Source of the DNA: Amazonocrinis nigriterrae CENA67
Lineage (GTDB): Bacteria > Cyanobacteriota > Cyanobacteriia > Cyanobacteriales > Nostocaceae
Direction: 5' to 3'
Length of the DNA stretch: 64,000 nt
Assembly: GCF_016056305.1 (NCBI RefSeq)
Contig: NZ_JAECZC010000055.1
Span: 121,900-185,899 of the forward strand
The notes beneath the pieces are model-generated. The model was not told the DNA's origin and did no database searches. It saw nothing but the letters and a program-made list of their open reading frames with translations. Each line of letters begins with the position of its first letter. The first letter of the stretch is position 1. Shown here one piece after another: positions 25,884 through 35,386 of the stretch. The position numbers and the translations under genes are program-made.

Positions 25884-26185
25884 AAAAGTAAATGAAGAAG
25901 GGGAAGGGGAAGGGGAAGAGGAAAAGAATACTTGGTATATTCTTTACAGGTGGCATGATGCTGATGTTGCGACTACGAGCTTTAGCTTTGGTTAAAAAAG
26001 CAGCTTTAAAATAAAATTTCTGCTATTTTGCAATTCTTTTTTGAATTTGACTAGGCTGAAAAGTTCTGCGCTTGAGAAAGCTATATGTAGCATTCTGTGG
26101 AAAAAGTGCGTATTCATGGGATGGTACAAAGCGGCTCATGGAAGCGATCGCTAAAAAACACAGTAGCTTGTTAAGTTCCATCACT

Positions 26186-26204
26186 CCCATACAAGGTGTA
26201 TGGG
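26186..26204. promoter_or_regulatory. Palindromic operator candidate in front of vapBC
   Basis: CCCATAC, five spacer bases, then GTATGGG: a perfect 7-bp inverted repeat. It is followed at once by GATAATATA, a good -10 element, with the antitoxin ATG only 12 bases after the palindrome. Toxin-antitoxin pairs usually repress themselves through such a site, so VapB or VapBC is the likely binder. The short distance implies a very short leader. Confidence 0.6.
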
Positions 26205-26215
26205 ATAATATAGTC

Positions 26216-26416
26216 ATGGATACTAATCTCAAAGTTGTCGAAAAATTAATTCAAGAAGCCCTTGAACTTGGCGGATGTAGCACAAAGCGTGCCGTTATTG
26301 AAGAGGCATTACGAGAATATGTGCAGCGTCGTAAGCAGCTAAAAGTTATAGAGCTATTCGGCAAAATTGAATACGATGATGATTATGACTATAAGCAACA
26401 GCGCCAACAACAGTGA
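26216..26416 (+). CDS. vapB: VapB-type antitoxin
   Basis: A 66-residue protein beginning MDTNLKVVEKLIQEALELGG, then STKRAVIEEALREYVQRRKQ and the acidic tail FGKIEYDDDYDYKQQ. The ribbon-helix-helix-like N-terminal part (DNA binding) followed by a charged tail that caps the toxin is the pattern of VapB antitoxins of the DUF2191 group. ATG at 26216 is chosen over a TTG 48 codons upstream because the upstream part has no family features and would cover the palindromic operator. The last codons overlap the toxin start (GTGA). It should neutralise the PIN toxin and repress its own promoter. Confidence 0.85.
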   Translation: MDTNLKVVEKLIQEALELGGCSTKRAVIEEALREYVQRRKQLKVIELFGKIEYDDDYDYKQQRQQQ

Positions 26417-26817
26417 AAGTCATCGTTGACACGTCAGTCTGGTCTTTAGCTTTCAGACACAATTCCCAAGTTGAGGATTCACCCCATATTGCATTGCTGC
26501 GAGATTTAATCACAGATAATCGAGTTGCCTTGCTGGGTGCTGTCCGGCAAGAAATACTTTCAGGAATTCGCCATACTGAGCATTATAATTTATTGCGAAA
26601 TTATCTGCACGGATTTCCTAATCTGGAGCTAGATATCGAAGATTACGAACTTGGTTCTGAGTTTTATAACACTTGCCGACATCACGATGTTATGGGTACA
26701 AACACAGATTTCCTGATTTGTGCCGCAGCCGTTCGGAGAAATTACAGAATCCTGACCACAGATAAAGATTTTGAAAACTTCAGTCAGTGTATACCGATAA
26801 CTTTGGTGCAATGCTAG
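26413..26817 (+). CDS. vapC: VapC-type PIN-domain toxin
   Basis: A 134-residue PIN-domain ribonuclease. It starts at GTG overlapping the antitoxin stop codon. The acidic metal-binding residues are all in place: MKVIVDTSVW (Asp6), VRQEILSGI (Glu), GTNTDFLICAAA (Asp) and ILTTDKDFENF (Asp). Length and order match VapC toxins, which cleave tRNA or rRNA when not held by VapB. Overlap of start and stop indicates translational coupling, with the antitoxin made first. Both genes seem intact. The RNA target cannot be read from the sequence. Confidence 0.92.
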   Translation: MKVIVDTSVWSLAFRHNSQVEDSPHIALLRDLITDNRVALLGAVRQEILSGIRHTEHYNLLRNYLHGFPNLELDIEDYELGSEFYNTCRHHDVMGTNTDFLICAAAVRRNYRILTTDKDFENFSQCIPITLVQC

Positions 26818-27332
26818 GTGCTGAGTGCTGAGTTAGGAGTTAGGAGTTAGGAGTTATGAGTTAGGACTTACGCACGGGTCACGGAAAAACGAACCACAGA
26901 GACGCAGAGTACATAGAGAAATGAGAGTTTGAGAGGTTTTTTGCGTAAGTCCTATGAGTTAGGAGTTATATCAAGTTCGCTTAATTGCTTATAAAAAGCG
27001 AAAAACCCCACCCCGCCTTTGACTTGCGTCAAAGTTTCCATGCACCATTACCCCAAAGGGGGCCCCGAGTTCCCCGTGAACGAGGGGAAGTTTTGGCTTT
27101 AGACAAAACCCGAGTAGGGTGACGCGATTCATGATGGTAAGCATGAGCGAGTAATTCACCAAAACGCCAAAACGCCAAAAACGCCAAGGAAAGATGAGAA
27201 AAGACATTGTTATGAAAGTCCAATGTAGTAGGATTGTTCAAGTGAAAGGGTAAGCCCAGGCGAGTGGCGATCGCTCGCTCTTGGACACCTTAAAATGAGA
27301 GCAAAAGACGATTCCTAAAACAAGCACACTCC
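26818..27332. other. Repeat-rich intergenic region between vapC and pheT
   Basis: No gene is seen in these 515 bp. They hold a GAGTTAG heptamer array (26828-26870), a 93-bp inverted-repeat element described separately, and at 27040-27085 the phrase GGGGGCCCCGAGTTCCC that occurs again at 30335-30351. Two nested minus-strand frames (26989-27241) are translations of these repeats. The promoter of pheT should lie in the last ~100 bp, but I could not place it. Confidence 0.6.
26862..26954. mobile_element. Candidate MITE, 93 bp, perfect 13-bp terminal inverted repeats
   Basis: TAGGACTTACGCA at 26862-26874 is the exact reverse complement of the right end at 26942-26954. Both flanks read TGAGT, which could be a target-site duplication, though the flanks are also part of a GAGTTAG repeat array. 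The interior has AACCACAGAGACGCAGAG, a phrase common in cyanobacterial intergenic DNA. No transposase frame: if mobile, it needs one in trans. Confidence 0.6.
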
Positions 27333-29768
27333 ATGCGTATTTCTTTAAGTTGGCTACGGGAACTAGTAGAAATCAAACTTAGCCCGGAAGAATTAGCCGA
27401 AACCCTAACAATGGCAGGGTTTGAAGTCGAAGATATTGAAGACCGCCGCACTTGGGCAAATGGCGTGGTTGTGGGGAGAGTGCTTGAACGTCAACCCCAC
27501 CCCAACGCCGATAAATTGAGTGTTTGCCAAGTCGATATCGGTGCAGCGGAGACTTTAAATATTGTCTGCGGTGCTGCTAATGTCCGCGCAGATATCTATG
27601 TGCCAGTGGCGACTATAGGTACTTATTTACCCAATATCGATTTAAAAATTAAACCTGCAAAACTGCGCGGTGTCCCTTCTCAGGGGATGATTTGTTCTTT
27701 GAAAGAACTCGGTTTACCCACTGATATAGATGGAATTCATATTTTTCCAGAGGAAAATCTGCCTTTGGGTAGTGATGTGCGTCCGTTGCTGGGTTTGGAT
27801 GATGTAATTTTAGATGTGACTGCTACTGCCAATCGTGCTGATGCTTTGAGTATGGTAGGCATAGCACGGGAAGTCGCAGCTTTGACTGGTGGTCAGCTCA
27901 GCATTCCCTCTCCTGGGGAAGTAGCTATTAACAATAATGGCGGAAATTTCACTTTAAAAATTGCCGACAAGCAAGCTTGTCCTGCATATATTGGTACAGT
28001 TATTGAACAAGTTAAAATTGCCCCATCCCCTGATTGGTTGCAACAGCGCTTGCGGGCGGCTGGGGTACGTCCCATAAATAATGTGGTGGATATTACTAAC
28101 TACGTTTTGCTGGAATGGGGACAACCACTACATGCTTTTGATAAAGACCGTTTAGAATCCGTTGCTGGTAATGGCAATTTAACTATTGGTGTGCGCTTTG
28201 CTAATTCTGGAGAAACTCTTAAAACTCTGGATGGTCAAACTCGCACTTTAGCATCCCAAAATTTGTTAATTACCGCTAACGAAAGACCCGTGGCGTTAGC
28301 GGGAGTCATGGGGGGAGAAGAAACCGAAGTCCATGAAGGGAGCCAAAGCTTAGTTTTAGAAGCAGCGTTGTTTGATTCTGTGGCAATTCGCCGTTCTTCT
28401 CGCAGTGTCGGTTTAAGAAGCGAGGCTTCTGGAAGATATGAACGCGGTGTTAACCGTGCTGAATTGGAAGTAGCCACTAATCGCGCATTATCGCTGATTA
28501 GCGAATTAGCCCAAGGAGTGATTGTCCAGCAAGAAATTGCTGACACCCGTCCTGATAAATCTACTTGGAGTCGTTCCATTGCATTGCGTTTAGAACGAGT
28601 GAATCAACTGTTGGGGCCTGTAGATTTAGGCGAAGAAACAGGAGAACTCGAAGCAAAAGACGTTGAACGGATTTTGACTGCACTGGGATGTGAGGTGACA
28701 TCTTCAGGAGAAGGTACTTGGAATGTTTCTGTTCCACCCTATCGTTACCGCGACTTGGAACGGGAAATTGATTTAATTGAAGAAATTGCCCGTCTTTACG
28801 GTTATGATAATTTCTGCGATACCTTGCCAGCAAAGTCAGAAGCTGGGTATTTACCTTTAGATCAAGAATTAATTCGCAAGTTGCGGGCTTGTCTGCGAGC
28901 TGAAGGTTTGACAGAATTAATTCACTATTCTTTGGTGAAACCAGGGGAAGACAGACAGATAGTATTAAGCAATCCGTTATTTGTCGAATATTCGGCGCTA
29001 AGAACCGATTTGATTTCTGGGTTGATTGATGCTTTTCAGTACAACTTAGAACAAGGAAACGGTTCGCTAAACGGTTTTGATATGGGGCGAATTTTCTGGC
29101 AAGAAGAAGACGGTTTGCAAGAAGCAGAAGCGATCGCTGGTATTATTGGAGGCGATCGCACCCTTGGCAAATGGTCGAAAGGTGGACGTGAACAACCAAT
29201 CACCTGGTTTGAAGCCAAAGGCATTTTAGAAAGTGTTTTCCAGCAACTTGGCTTGCAAGTAGAATATCAACCAGACCGTCGCGATGAACGTTTGCATTCA
29301 GGACGCACCGCTTCTTTATGGGTTCGCGGTCAAAATTTAGGTATTTTTGGACAACTTCATCCCCAACTGCGGCGAGAAAAAGGTTTGCCTGATTCCGTCT
29401 ACGTTTTTCAATTAGATGTAGATGTGCTTTTGGATTCTCTAGATCAAGATGATATCCTCACGCCTACATTTAAAGGTTATTCTACCTATCCCGCTAGCGA
29501 TCGCGATATCGCTTTCTTCGCACCTGTGAAAGTCTCAGTCGCCGAACTAGAAAAAGCAATTACCAAAGCCGGTAAAGACTTGCTGACATCCGTGGAATTG
29601 TTTGATGAATATCGCGGTGAAAACGTCCCCCAAGGACAGCGAAGTTTAGCATTTCGTTTAGTTTATCGTGCGAGCGATCGTACCCTCACCGACGCTGAAG
29701 TCGAACCGGTACACAATAAAGTCCGCGAAGCCTTAGTAGAAAAATTCGGCGTCAACCTGAGAAGTTAG
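27333..29768 (+). CDS. pheT: Phenylalanine-tRNA ligase beta subunit
   Basis: An 811-residue protein of normal bacterial PheT length. The start [20 protein letters not shown] is classic. Domains in order: OB-type tRNA-binding region ([20 protein letters not shown], about 45), B3/B4 editing region ([20 protein letters not shown] and [10 protein letters not shown], about 240-275), B5 ([11 protein letters not shown], about 450), catalytic-like core ([15 protein letters not shown], about 485) and the C-terminal ferredoxin-fold anticodon-binding domain ([14 protein letters not shown] to [14 protein letters not shown]). With PheS it charges tRNA-Phe in the cytoplasm. pheS is not adjacent, which is usual in cyanobacteria. 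The gene ends at a GTTAGGA repeat array. Confidence 0.97.
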   Translation: MRISLSWLRELVEIKLSPEELAETLTMAGFEVEDIEDRRTWANGVVVGRVLERQPHPNADKLSVCQVDIGAAETLNIVCGAANVRADIYVPVATIGTYLPNIDLKIKPAKLRGVPSQGMICSLKELGLPTDIDGIHIFPEENLPLGSDVRPLLGLDDVILDVTATANRADALSMVGIAREVAALTGGQLSIPSPGEVAINNNGGNFTLKIADKQACPAYIGTVIEQVKIAPSPDWLQQRLRAAGVRPINNVVDITNYVLLEWGQPLHAFDKDRLESVAGNGNLTIGVRFANSGETLKTLDGQTRTLASQNLLITANERPVALAGVMGGEETEVHEGSQSLVLEAALFDSVAIRRSSRSVGLRSEASGRYERGVNRAELEVATNRALSLISELAQGVIVQQEIADTRPDKSTWSRSIALRLERVNQLLGPVDLGEETGELEAKDVERILTALGCEVTSSGEGTWNVSVPPYRYRDLEREIDLIEEIARLYGYDNFCDTLPAKSEAGYLPLDQELIRKLRACLRAEGLTELIHYSLVKPGEDRQIVLSNPLFVEYSALRTDLISGLIDAFQYNLEQGNGSLNGFDMGRIFWQEEDGLQEAEAIAGIIGGDRTLGKWSKGGREQPITWFEAKGILESVFQQLGLQVEYQPDRRDERLHSGRTASLWVRGQNLGIFGQLHPQLRREKGLPDSVYVFQLDVDVLLDSLDQDDILTPTFKGYSTYPASDRDIAFFAPVKVSVAELEKAITKAGKDLLTSVELFDEYRGENVPQGQRSLAFRLVYRASDRTLTDAEVEPVHNKVREALVEKFGVNLRS

Positions 29769-29814
29769 GAGTTAGGAGTTAGGAGTTAGGAGTTAGGAGT
29801 TAGGAGTTTTCAAT
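29764..29814. repeat. GTTAGGA heptamer array
   Basis: Seven near-perfect copies of the heptamer GTTAGGA begin at the pheT stop codon. The cleanest array in the window and a likely site of copy-number variation. Confidence 0.92.
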
Positions 29815-29870
29815 TCATCACTCCTGACTTTTTGTTCAATTTTTCATTTTTAATTTTTTATTGATTGACC

Positions 29871-30140
29871 ATGCCAAAATACATCCTGTGGGGAACTTAC
29901 TGCGAAGACGTTTTACAAAAACGTGAACCTTACCGTCAAGCTCATTTAGATGGATTAGCCAAACAAAAAGAATCTGGTGTATTGATTACTATCGGCCCTA
30001 CCAAAGATGTCACAAAAGTTTTTGGCATTTACGAAGCCGAAGATGAAGCCACAGTGCGCCAGCTAATTGAAAATGACCCCTACTGGCAAAATGGCATTTG
30101 GACTGAGTATTCTGTCAAAGAGTGGATTCAGGCTTTTTAA
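29871..30140 (+). CDS. YciI-family protein
   Basis: An 89-residue YciI-like protein read from ATG at 29871 (MPKYILWGTYCEDVLQKREP); a TTG two codons upstream is possible but unneeded. Family signs are REPYRQAHLDGLAKQKESGV with the conserved His near residue 27, GPTKDVTKVFGIYEAED, and ATVRQLIENDPYWQNGIW with the conserved Asp-Pro. The fold is a small ferredoxin-like barrel; members act as possible small-molecule hydrolases or dehydrochlorinases, most of them uncharacterised. It stands alone after pheT, separated by a repeat array. No cellular role can be assigned. Confidence 0.87.
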   Translation: MPKYILWGTYCEDVLQKREPYRQAHLDGLAKQKESGVLITIGPTKDVTKVFGIYEAEDEATVRQLIENDPYWQNGIWTEYSVKEWIQAF

Positions 30141-30220
30141 TTCAACAGTTAATGTTTGGGCTAAGCAAATAAAAACTTAATTTAAAATGCAAATTTTATT
30201 AAGACATATATTAGCTTTGC

Positions 30221-30448
30221 TCTGAGAGGATGTCTGAGAAGTATTGTTATTAACATCAAAGCTTTAAAAACCTAACCCCCCTAGCCCCCCTGACCCTAAT
30301 CCTCATGAAATTCGGGTTTAGCCCGAATTTCATGGGGGCCCCGAGTTCCCTACAAGGGAATGGGGGTTTCAAAGCCTCTCTCCGTTTCGGGGAGAGGTTT
30401 GGAGAGGGGTTCTTAGTATAATTTTCGACTTTTCAGACATCCTCTGAG
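30221..30448. mobile_element. Candidate MITE, about 228 bp, with terminal inverted repeats and internal hairpins
   Basis: The left end (AGAGGATGTCTGAGAAGT, from 30225) and the right end (ACTTTTCAGACATCCTCT, to 30446) are reverse complements with one mismatch. The inside holds a perfect hairpin, CATGAAATTCGGG at 30304-30316 with its complement at 30322-30334, plus mirrored pyrimidine- and purine-rich stretches. It has no coding capacity. The right end abuts the Uma2 gene start, so it may supply that gene's leader and ribosome site. Confidence 0.6.
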
Positions 30449-30457
30449 GACTGAAAC

Positions 30458-31075
30458 ATGACTCCAGCCTTACGCCAACTAGTTACATTCGATGAATTCG
30501 TTGCCAGATACCCACACAACACTCTTAAACGTTATGAACTCCATGATGGAGTTGTAATCGAAATACCACCACCAACAGGCGATCACGAAGAGGTTATTGG
30601 TTTTTTGGCGCTAGAGATATCTGTCGAAATTAGGCGACTAAAACTTCCCTATTTCATTCCCAAAACAGCGTTTGTCAAACCACTAGAGAGTGAATCAGCT
30701 TATTCACCCGATGTGCTGATATTAAATCAACCAAATTTAGTAAATGAGGCTCTTTGGAAAAAAGAATCTACTGTTAGTTTAGCAGCATCCATTCCCCTGG
30801 TAATCGAGGTAGTAAGTAGCAATTGGCGTGATGATTATTTTATCAAGTTAGCCCGTTATGAAGAAATTGGCATCCCTGAGTATTGGATTGTAGATTACGC
30901 TGCACTGGGGGGTAGACGGTTTATTGGTAATCCCAAACAGCCTACAATATCGGTTTATTCACTCTTTGGAGATGAATACCAAGTCAGTCAGTTCCGTGGG
31001 AGTGATTGTATTATCTCATCTACTTTTCCAGAATTGAATTTAACCGCCGAGCAGATTTTCAATACTGGTTTGTGA
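30458..31075 (+). CDS. Uma2-family endonuclease-like protein (DUF820)
   Basis: A 205-residue protein of the restriction-endonuclease-like Uma2 family, very expanded in cyanobacteria. It has VTFDEFVARYPHNTLKRYEL (family N-terminus), YELHDGVVIEIPPPTGDHEE, the catalytic-like Asp in YSPDVLILNQP (about 88), VIEVVSSNWRDDYFIKLARY with Glu and the following Lys, and IPEYWIVDYAAL. The residue set (D, E-x-V, K) is complete, so it could cut DNA, but a biological role is unproven. AGGA in the right end of the adjacent inverted-repeat element serves as ribosome site, seven bases before ATG. It stands alone. Confidence 0.88.
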   Translation: MTPALRQLVTFDEFVARYPHNTLKRYELHDGVVIEIPPPTGDHEEVIGFLALEISVEIRRLKLPYFIPKTAFVKPLESESAYSPDVLILNQPNLVNEALWKKESTVSLAASIPLVIEVVSSNWRDDYFIKLARYEEIGIPEYWIVDYAALGGRRFIGNPKQPTISVYSLFGDEYQVSQFRGSDCIISSTFPELNLTAEQIFNTGL

Positions 31076-31309
31076 TATAGCAATCCTAAATCATTTATTT
31101 CTGTGCATGTGACAGTCCTAAAATCGTCTACTCAATCAGCAAAACCTATTCTAGAGTGAGATGCCAAATTCTAGCTTTTAGTAGATAAAACTGGCATTTT
31201 TTAATGCAATCATAAGAATGTTATTACACAAAAATATTGCTATTGTTTAAACTGGAAATATAATCATTCATAACTGCAACAGCTTGGAATATTTTCATAA
31301 GGTGCTACC

Positions 31310-31720
31310 ATGAATCAACTTCTAAAACGTACATTTCTACCCAGCCTCATGGCTGCTAGTTTAGCAGGTGTTTCTTTATTTCCTGCTCAACCCGCTGCTG
31401 CCGATGACCGAGTTTTAGGAGATACAGCCGTTGGTGCTGGTGCTGGTGTGGTGACAGGACTGATTACAGGATGCGGTTCTGTGCTAGGTAATGCCGCTAG
31501 AGGGGGTGCCGCTGGTGCCGCTGTCAATGCTGCTAATGGGCTGAGAAGTGCCCGTGCCCGTAGAAATGGTCGTAATTATGGTCAAGATGCGCTTGTAGGT
31601 GCTGGTGCTAGTATCCTGACTGGCAAGCTGGTAGGTGGTTGCAGAAATACTGTGAAAAATGGCATTACTGGTCTCGGTGCAGGTACAGCAGTTCATATCT
31701 ACCGCAACAACACAAAATAA
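31310..31720 (+). CDS. Small exported glycine/alanine-rich protein
   Basis: A 136-residue protein with a clear Sec signal peptide: basic start MNQLLKRT, hydrophobic core LPSLMAASLAGVSLFPA, and a likely signal peptidase I site after PAAA (residues ~29-32, before DDRV). The mature part is Gly/Ala-rich with glycine-zipper-like spacing (GAGAGVVTGLITGCG, GAGASILTGKLVGGC), which often inserts into or packs against outer membrane. Two Cys lie in similar GCG/GGC contexts and may pair. No family is recognised with confidence. A strong terminator hairpin follows at 31767-31801, so it is a single-gene unit. Confidence 0.75.
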   Translation: MNQLLKRTFLPSLMAASLAGVSLFPAQPAAADDRVLGDTAVGAGAGVVTGLITGCGSVLGNAARGGAAGAAVNAANGLRSARARRNGRNYGQDALVGAGASILTGKLVGGCRNTVKNGITGLGAGTAVHIYRNNTK

Positions 31721-31766
31721 TTCGTAATTAATAGTTCGTAATTAACTATTAATTAGCTTTGTAAAC

Positions 31767-31801
31767 AAAATTACCGACTTATTTGATAAGTCGGTAATTT
31801 T
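31767..31801 (+). terminator. Strong hairpin, probable intrinsic terminator
   Basis: AAAATTACCGACTTAT, loop TTG, then the exact complement: a 16-bp perfect stem. The stem itself ends in T4 and begins in A4, so it can act in both directions. It follows the exported-protein gene by 46 bp. Confidence 0.8.
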
Positions 31802-31903
31802 GACTATAGCGGTTTTCATTTGAATGATATTCAATTGCATTTCGCTATAATGTCAAGCCTAGTAAATATCAGGCTTGATATCAATTAAACTTAATAGTAA
31901 CCT

Positions 31904-32095
31904 CTAACCCTTAAGTGCCTTTCTAAAGTTGCGACGATAAGATTCATTAGTAATAAACAAAGCAGGCCATAGTAAAGATAAACCTATACGATTGGGTAAA
32001 GATGGAGAAAAGTTAGTCCGGCTAAACCCAGTCCAAAACTTCCAGATGCCACCCACATAAACAACTATCAAGGTAAAAAGAATAAAGCTACCCAT
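31904..32095 (-). CDS. Small membrane protein, conserved-looking hypothetical
   Basis: A 63-residue protein starting MGSFILFTLIVVYVGGIWKF. ATG at 32095 is chosen because GGAG lies nine bases before it; an ATG two codons earlier would be too close. One membrane helix covers about residues 3-19. The rest is basic (FTGFSRTN-like turn, then LPNRIGLSLLWPALFITN and ESYRRNFRKALKG), so the tail is probably in the cytoplasm. I recall similar short proteins in other Nostocales but no function. No partner gene is close. Confidence 0.6.
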   Translation of the reverse strand: MGSFILFTLIVVYVGGIWKFWTGFSRTNFSPSLPNRIGLSLLWPALFITNESYRRNFRKALKG

Positions 32096-32764
32096 TGCCA
32101 TTAACTCCGTTAGCAACTGACAGAATTTAAATCAACTATCCCTACACTCAGTAGGCGATTTTTACCCTACACTGAGAATGTATGCCTGAGCTACTCAGTC
32201 TGGGACATCTGAGTTCCTAGATGATACGATCTCTACTCCAGTGTAAAATAGCCTCCTGCATCGTGGCTAGTTAGCGATTAACGAAGAAAAGTACTTACTG
32301 CCCAAGTCAGCTAAAAGACATATTCATTGCATAATCACTTCGTTTGGTCGTCATGAGTCGTTTGTATTTATAAAGGACTTTGACGGTCTTAACTAGAGAA
32401 TATGCAACTTGGATGCACATTAGCATAGAACATCAAAATAAGAAAGACAATTGACTTGATAAAAGGTAAAAAGGCTGTTTTTATCTGCTATGTTACTTTT
32501 TCCTTCTTCCTCTTTGTCTGCGATGTTTCCGGGAGCTATCGTAAGTTATCCTAAACACCTAGAACAACCCTGATTTATGAGCAGTTCTCTTAATTGTCTC
32601 TGGACAAACAGATGAGTGTTTTGAGTAGATATGCTTATTTAGCGACGGATGCATCTTGCGGAAGTTCCTCAAATCTCAACATCCGTAGGAGACTAAAGAA
32701 AAACACAAAATACAATAACGGTTTTTGAAGTAGCACAAATGCTGCAAATAACTTAGGAGGATTT
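32096..32764. other. Divergent intergenic region
   Basis: About 670 bp between the small membrane protein gene (leftward) and the nucleotidyltransferase fusion gene (rightward); promoters for both are expected. I see a short mirrored CCCTACACT/CAGTAGG pair near 32140-32175 but no gene, repeat array or confident promoter. AGGAGG at 32756-32761 is a strong ribosome site for the right-hand gene. Confidence 0.5.
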
Positions 32765-35293
32765 ATGCGTGCAGTACTGATGGCAGGCGGTTCGGGAACG
32801 CGGCTTCGTCCATTAACTTGCGATTTACCTAAACCGATGGTGCCCATCCTCAATAGACCGATCGCAGAACATATTATCAATCTTCTCAAACGCCATGAAA
32901 TCACTGAAGTGATTGCGACGTTACATTATTTACCTGATGTCTTGCGAGATTATTTTCAAGATGGGAGTGATTTTGGCGTACAAATGACCTACGCCGTTGA
33001 AGAAGACCAGCCTTTGGGAACGGCGGGCTGTGTAAAAAATATTGCTGAACTCCTTGATGAAACTTTTTTAGTAATTAGCGGTGATAGTATCACAGATTTT
33101 GACCTGACAGCAGCGATCGCATTTCATAAACAAAAGAAGTCAAAAGCCACTTTAATTTTAACCAGAGTTCCTAACCCGATTGAGTTTGGGGTGGTAATTA
33201 CTGATGAAGAAGGACAAATTCGCCGCTTCTTAGAAAAACCCTCTACTAGTGAAATTTTTTCCGATACCGTTAACACTGGTACTTATATTCTCGAACCAGA
33301 AGTTTTAGAATATCTCCCAGATAATACTGAATCTGATTTTTCTAAAGATTTATTTCCCTTACTATTAGCCAAAGGCGAGCCAATGTATGGTTACATTGCT
33401 CAAGGTTATTGGTGTGATGTCGGTCATTTAGATGCCTATCGGGAAGCTCAATATGATGCTTTAGACCGTAAGGTAAAACTTGACTTTGCTTATAGAGAAG
33501 TTTCCACTGATTTATGGGTTGGTCAAAATACTTATATCGACCCCACAGCTAACATTGAAACTCCAGCAGTGATTGGTGCTAATTGTCGCATCGGTGCGAG
33601 AGTGCAAATTGAGGGCGGAACCGTAATAGGCGATAATGTCACCATTGGTGCTGATGCTAACCTCAAACGCCCAATTGTCTGGAATGGGGCAATTGTTGGG
33701 GATGAAGCACATCTTAGCGCCTGTGTGATTTCTCGCGGTACTCGCGTAGACCGCCGCGCCCATGTTTTAGAAGCTTCTGTGGTGGGTTCACTGTCCACTG
33801 TGGGAGAAGAAGCGCAAATTAGCCCCGGTGTGCGGGTTTGGCCCAGCAAAAAAATTGAGTCGGGGGCAGTCTTAAATATTAACTTGATTTGGGGTAACAC
33901 CGCTCAACGAAATTTATTTGGGCAACGTGGCGTACAAGGTTTAGCGAATATTGACATCACCCCAGAATTTGCCGTGAAGTTGGGGGCGGCTTATGGTTCG
34001 ACTTTGAAACCTGGTTCTAAAGTAACGGTTTCCCGTGACCAACGCAACGTTTCGCGCATGGTGACGCGATCGCTAATTGCTGGTTTAATGTCAGTGGGTG
34101 TGGATATTCAAAACCTAGATGCTACAGCGATTCCCATTGCTAGGACAGTGATACCTACAATGTCCGTAGCTGGGGGAATTCATGTGCGGGTACATCCAGA
34201 CCGCCCCGACTACATCTTAATTGAATTCATGGATGCTAAGGGGATTAATATCACCAAAGCTTTGGAAAAGAAAATAGAGGGGGCTTATTTTAAAGAAGAT
34301 ATGCGGCGATCGCAAATTCAGGAAATTGGCGATGTCGCTTACCCCAGCCAAGTCATCGACCGTTACTGCACAGCCTTTGAGAAGCTATTACACATTGAAA
34401 CTCTGCGTAACAGTCGGGCAAAAGTGGTAATTGACTATGTTTATGCTGTATCTGGGGCAGTTTTACCCCAAATGTTAGATAAATTTGGTGCTGATGCGGT
34501 GGTGCTGAATGCCAGTGTGAACAAAGCAGCGGTGTCAGTAACCGACCGAGAAGCATTACTAACTCAACTTGGTCATGTAGTGGAAGCCTTAAAAGCTAAC
34601 TTTGGGGTTCAGGTATCAGCTAACGGCGAACAGCTAATTTTAGTTGATGAGTCAGGCTTTCCTATTCGTGGCGAAGCTTTAACAGCGCTGATGGTGGACA
34701 TGATTTTAACCTCTAATCCCAGAGGTACAGTAGTCGTGCCAGTTCATGCTTCCAGTGCTGTGGAACAAGTTGCACGTCGCCATGATGGTAAAGTGATTCG
34801 CACTAAAGCTAATCCTACAGCTTTGATGGAAGCCTGTCAAAAAAATCCCAATGTGGTGCTTGGTGGTAGTGGAGACACTGGTTTTATTTTCCCACATCTG
34901 CATCCAGGATTTGATTCCATGTTCTGCATAGCTAAGATTATAGAGATGCTGACGATTCAAGAGCGATCGCTTGCCACAGCGCGTTCCGAATTGCCCCGTG
35001 TCATTCACAAAACTCACACCATCCGCTGTCCTTGGACAGCTAAAGGGGCGCTGATGCGTTACTTGGTGGAAACTCACCCAGCGCAAAACCTAGAATTAAT
35101 CGATGGCGTGAAAATTTGTCAACCTTATGATGACAGTTGGCTGTTAGTTTTACCAGATGCCAGCGAGCCATTAGTACATTTATACGCCAACAGTAATGAT
35201 CGCGATTGGGCAGATGAGACTTCTAGGAACTACCGCGCCCGTGTGCAGGCGTTTGTAGAAAGACAACAAGAACAACATCCGGCGGAAGTGTAA
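32765..35293 (+). CDS. Sugar-1-phosphate nucleotidyltransferase fused to LbH and phosphomutase-like domains
   Basis: An 842-residue fusion annotated in cyanobacteria as mannose-1-phosphate guanylyltransferase. Residues 1-235 are a nucleotidyltransferase: [19 protein letters not shown] (nucleotide loop GGSGTRLRP), [26 protein letters not shown] (metal Asp) and [12 protein letters not shown]. Residues ~250-370 are left-handed beta-helix hexapeptides ([28 protein letters not shown]). From ~390 a phosphoglucomutase/phosphomannomutase-like region runs to the end, but the phosphoserine loop 'TASHNP' and the metal loop 'DGDxDR' are not seen; in their places stand [20 protein letters not shown] and [12 protein letters not shown]. 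The mutase half may thus be regulatory. The first half should make a GDP- or UDP-linked sugar, possibly GDP-mannose for polysaccharides. Monocistronic. Confidence 0.87.
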   Translation: MRAVLMAGGSGTRLRPLTCDLPKPMVPILNRPIAEHIINLLKRHEITEVIATLHYLPDVLRDYFQDGSDFGVQMTYAVEEDQPLGTAGCVKNIAELLDETFLVISGDSITDFDLTAAIAFHKQKKSKATLILTRVPNPIEFGVVITDEEGQIRRFLEKPSTSEIFSDTVNTGTYILEPEVLEYLPDNTESDFSKDLFPLLLAKGEPMYGYIAQGYWCDVGHLDAYREAQYDALDRKVKLDFAYREVSTDLWVGQNTYIDPTANIETPAVIGANCRIGARVQIEGGTVIGDNVTIGADANLKRPIVWNGAIVGDEAHLSACVISRGTRVDRRAHVLEASVVGSLSTVGEEAQISPGVRVWPSKKIESGAVLNINLIWGNTAQRNLFGQRGVQGLANIDITPEFAVKLGAAYGSTLKPGSKVTVSRDQRNVSRMVTRSLIAGLMSVGVDIQNLDATAIPIARTVIPTMSVAGGIHVRVHPDRPDYILIEFMDAKGINITKALEKKIEGAYFKEDMRRSQIQEIGDVAYPSQVIDRYCTAFEKLLHIETLRNSRAKVVIDYVYAVSGAVLPQMLDKFGADAVVLNASVNKAAVSVTDREALLTQLGHVVEALKANFGVQVSANGEQLILVDESGFPIRGEALTALMVDMILTSNPRGTVVVPVHASSAVEQVARRHDGKVIRTKANPTALMEACQKNPNVVLGGSGDTGFIFPHLHPGFDSMFCIAKIIEMLTIQERSLATARSELPRVIHKTHTIRCPWTAKGALMRYLVETHPAQNLELIDGVKICQPYDDSWLLVLPDASEPLVHLYANSNDRDWADETSRNYRARVQAFVERQQEQHPAEV

Positions 35294-35386
35294 TTTAGTT
35301 GTTAGTTGTTAGTTGTCAGTTGTTAGTTGTTAGTGGCAAATGACGACTGACAACTGACTCAGCTACTAATCCAAAATAGTATTACT

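Noticed and set aside
26989..27241. Two overlapping minus-strand frames before pheT
   Set aside because: Both translate repeat DNA (phrases also found at 30335) and lack ribosome sites.
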